Shown here: one piece after another, positions 5,278 through 7,077 of the stretch
Position numbering within the stretch: position 1 is the first letter of the stretch
Layout: each line of letters starts with the position of its first letter
NCBI GenBank assembly: GCA_022615255.1
Contig: JAKEHC010000056.1
Coordinates: 1-7,077 of the forward strand
Direction: 5' to 3'
Source of the DNA: Candidatus Dadabacteria bacterium
GTDB taxonomy: Bacteria; Desulfobacterota_D; UBA1144; Nemesobacterales; CSP1-2
DNA: 7,077 bases
Position numbers and translations under genes: made by a program
Notes under the pieces: generated by a model
Told to the model about the DNA's origin: nothing
Database searches by the model: none
What the model saw: the letters and a program-made list of their open reading frames with translations, nothing else

Positions 5278-6924
5278 ATGTCAATGGCTAAATTTGGGGA
5301 TGGATATTGCTGGATGATTAAAGATGATCCCTCAGTGTGTCCTTACATAAGGCCCGGAGAAGAACATCTGATAAACGATCTTAATACGCGTATCAGAGAG
5401 AAATGTATAGAATGTGAAGAACTTACAAATGATCTAAAAAGACTCGAAGAAGAAAAGGGTCCCGTCTTTAAATCTATCTCAATTGTTCTAGACGAGTTCC
5501 TGAAAAAGGAACAAAGGTTAGAGAGGTACGGAAAATCTCTTAAAATCAAGGAAGAGATGTTTGACACTATGGCTCATCTCTCGACCTCGCTTAAGCTCGT
5601 TCTAGATTTAGATGAAATACTTTACAAGGTCCTTGTAGCATTCACTGCCGGAAGTAGTTTTGGATTTAATAGAGCAATCTTGCTCCTCTCTCAAAAGGGA
5701 AAGCTCCGCGGATACTTTGCGCTTGGTCCTAGAAGCCCTGAAGAAGCCCACATCATCTGGAAAGATATTTCTGAAAAAAACCTTACCATAGTAGATCTTC
5801 TCATCTTTTCTCCTCAATTATTTCAAAAAGAGAAGGAAAAATTCAGGGAAGTCCTTAAAAAGATGGAATTTGACCTTGATGAGGGGATCTTTAAAAGAGC
5901 CTTCAAAACGGGGATGATCCCTAGAGTTACTACTGAAGATATACTACCCGCGGCTATTCGCGATTTTTATGGTGATACGGCCTTCTGGGTCGTGCCACTC
6001 TTTTCACACCTTAAGCGTCCGCTCGGAGTCATACTATTAGATAACTTTCTAACTAAAAGGGAAGTATCCCAGGAAGAGATAAAAGCTATAGAGATCTTTT
6101 CAACCGAGATCTCTTTAGCGCTTGAAAGAGGGCTCACTTACGAAGAGATTGAAGAAAAGATAGAGACGCTTGAAGAAGCAAACGTCAAGCTAAAAGAGCA
6201 TCAGGAGCTCATTATGAAGCTCAGGGGAGAAGCCTCGATAGGCGAGATGGTTCTCCAAATAACCCATTCCTTTAAAAACCCGACGATCGCTATAACAGGG
6301 CTTGCAAGGCTTTTAAAAAAGAAGGCTACTGATCCATCTTCCGTCAATAAGTATACAGACGGAATACTAGAAGAGGCTAATAAGCTTGAAAAAACACTCA
6401 TGGATTTTATCAATTTCGTAAAGACCACATACACATCAGAAAAAAACCCGATAGACATTAACAAAGTAGTCGAACTCTTATATCAGGAAAAGAAAACTGA
6501 AGGAAAATCCCAAGGGGTTAATTTTCACCTTAATCTGGGGAACGATCTTCCTATGGTTTTAGGGAACGATTATCAGCTTTATAACTGCATTGAAAACATC
6601 GTAAATAACTCGATTGAGGCAATGCCGGAGGGAGGAGAGCTATTTATAGAAACCGCAGCGGAGAATGGCTTTGTTTCAGTAGCTATAAAGGACACTGGTC
6701 CGGGCATATCGGACGATGTGATGAATAACATTTTTAAGCCGTTTTTTACAACTAAAACCCTAGGAAGCGGCTTAGGGCTCTATACGTCAAAAGAAATCAT
6801 AGAGAATCTGGGAGGTCATATAGTTGTATCATGTGAAAGAGGTAAGGGCTGTAATATAGCTATAAAAATCCCAATCCATAGCAGGAACGAGGCTAAATAT
6901 GCGCAAAATCCTGGTAGTAGATGA
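5278..6924 (+). CDS. Soluble GAF-domain sensor histidine kinase
   Basis: A 548-residue kinase without membrane helices, so it senses an internal signal. Residues 1-47 carry four cysteines (C11, C21, C43, C46, the last two as CIEC), similar to a Cys-rich head found on some two-component proteins. A coiled coil at about 47-98 leads to a GAF-like domain (about 100-284), longer than usual because of a charged insertion around 160-210. A second coiled coil (about 288-318) precedes the dimerisation helix. The phospho-acceptor is H330 in the H-box THSFKNP, where HEIRNP is more common. The ATPase domain has N-box residues N440 and N444, G1 DTGPGIS (from D472), F-box FKPFFTTK and G2 GSGLGL (496-501), typical of NtrB/HPK4-like kinases. 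It overlaps the regulator gene downstream by 26 bases, so the two are surely made together. It follows the phosphoesterase gene by 49 bp without a terminator. The ligand is unknown. Confidence 0.93.
   Translation: MSMAKFGDGYCWMIKDDPSVCPYIRPGEEHLINDLNTRIREKCIECEELTNDLKRLEEEKGPVFKSISIVLDEFLKKEQRLERYGKSLKIKEEMFDTMAHLSTSLKLVLDLDEILYKVLVAFTAGSSFGFNRAILLLSQKGKLRGYFALGPRSPEEAHIIWKDISEKNLTIVDLLIFSPQLFQKEKEKFREVLKKMEFDLDEGIFKRAFKTGMIPRVTTEDILPAAIRDFYGDTAFWVVPLFSHLKRPLGVILLDNFLTKREVSQEEIKAIEIFSTEISLALERGLTYEEIEEKIETLEEANVKLKEHQELIMKLRGEASIGEMVLQITHSFKNPTIAITGLARLLKKKATDPSSVNKYTDGILEEANKLEKTLMDFINFVKTTYTSEKNPIDINKVVELLYQEKKTEGKSQGVNFHLNLGNDLPMVLGNDYQLYNCIENIVNNSIEAMPEGGELFIETAAENGFVSVAIKDTGPGISDDVMNNIFKPFFTTKTLGSGLGLYTSKEIIENLGGHIVVSCERGKGCNIAIKIPIHSRNEAKYAQNPGSR
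6889..6892 (+). promoter_or_regulatory. Shine-Dalgarno GAGG for the response regulator
   Basis: GAGG ends six bases before the ATG at 6899, inside the end of the kinase gene. It supports this start, which begins directly at the first receiver beta strand. Confidence 0.75.
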
Positions 6925-7077
6925 TGAACCAAACATTAGGCTTGTCTATAGAGAGGTGTTGAGTGACGGAGGATACGAGGTATTCGAAGCAGAATCAGGA
7001 AAAGAAACCTTTGACATTCTTAATCGCGAGCCGATCGATCTTGTTGTCTTAGATATAAAGCTCAGATCGGAGAGCGG
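6899..7077 (+). CDS. Response regulator, receiver domain, 3' partial
   Basis: The gene starts inside the kinase gene in another frame and runs off the right edge after about 59 codons. The reading begins MRKILVVDDEPNIR, with the acidic pair D8/D9 that binds magnesium and the phospho-acceptor D52 in LVVLDIKL. The common Pro after DIKL/DIKM is replaced (DIKLRSESG). Overlap with the kinase gene marks it as the cognate partner that accepts phosphate from H330. Whether it carries an output domain (for example an NtrC-type ATPase and DNA-binding domain) or is a single receiver cannot be told, as the rest is outside the window. Confidence 0.93.
   Translation, partial: MRKILVVDDEPNIRLVYREVLSDGGYEVFEAESGKETFDILNREPIDLVVLDIKLRSES

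Overview
The window holds six genes, all on the + strand, and two non-coding spacers rich in palindromes. Two genes run off the edges: the first at its 5' end and the last at its 3' end. The source looks like an uncultivated Gram-negative bacterium. The evidence is a large exported cysteine-rich protein with a C-terminal anchor, a membrane-anchored VWA protein of a type common in deltaproteobacteria-like lineages, a type III pantothenate kinase, and spacer palindromes of the dispersed kind seen in many environmental genomes. A Dadabacteria- or Deltaproteobacteria-like host is a guess from overall style; no marker gene here fixes the taxonomy.

Layout. (1) 1-1410: the C-terminal part of a secreted cysteine-rich protein of unknown function, ending in a Thr/Pro linker, a Gly-rich stretch, a lone Cys, one hydrophobic helix and an Arg/Lys tail. 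(2) 1411-1738: a gene-free spacer with a strong rho-independent terminator and two long palindromes of probable dispersed-repeat origin. (3) 1739-3994: a 751-residue membrane protein with two N-terminal helices, a VWA domain with an intact MIDAS, a glutamine-amidotransferase-like domain and a C-terminal helix. (4) 3995-4087: a short spacer almost filled by another imperfect palindrome, followed by the coaX ribosome binding site. (5) 4088-4852: coaX, type III pantothenate kinase. (6) 4836-5228: a free-standing LigD-type 3'-phosphoesterase domain whose start lies inside coaX. (7) 5278-6924: a soluble GAF-containing sensor histidine kinase with N-terminal cysteines. (8) 6899-7077: the start of its probable response regulator, overlapping the kinase gene.

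How they work together. The first gene is closed off by its terminator. From coaX onward the genes overlap or sit within 50 bp of each other with no clear terminator between them, so coaX, the phosphoesterase gene, the kinase and the regulator could be one transcript. The kinase and regulator form an evident two-component pair. CoaX supplies the first step of coenzyme A synthesis, and the phosphoesterase would trim DNA or RNA 3' ends, so the grouping does not describe one obvious pathway. I see no clear undescribed multi-gene system. The points most worth a second look are the C-terminal anchoring signal of the first protein, the stand-alone phosphoesterase with an apparently altered phosphate-binding site, and the cysteine motif at the head of the kinase.
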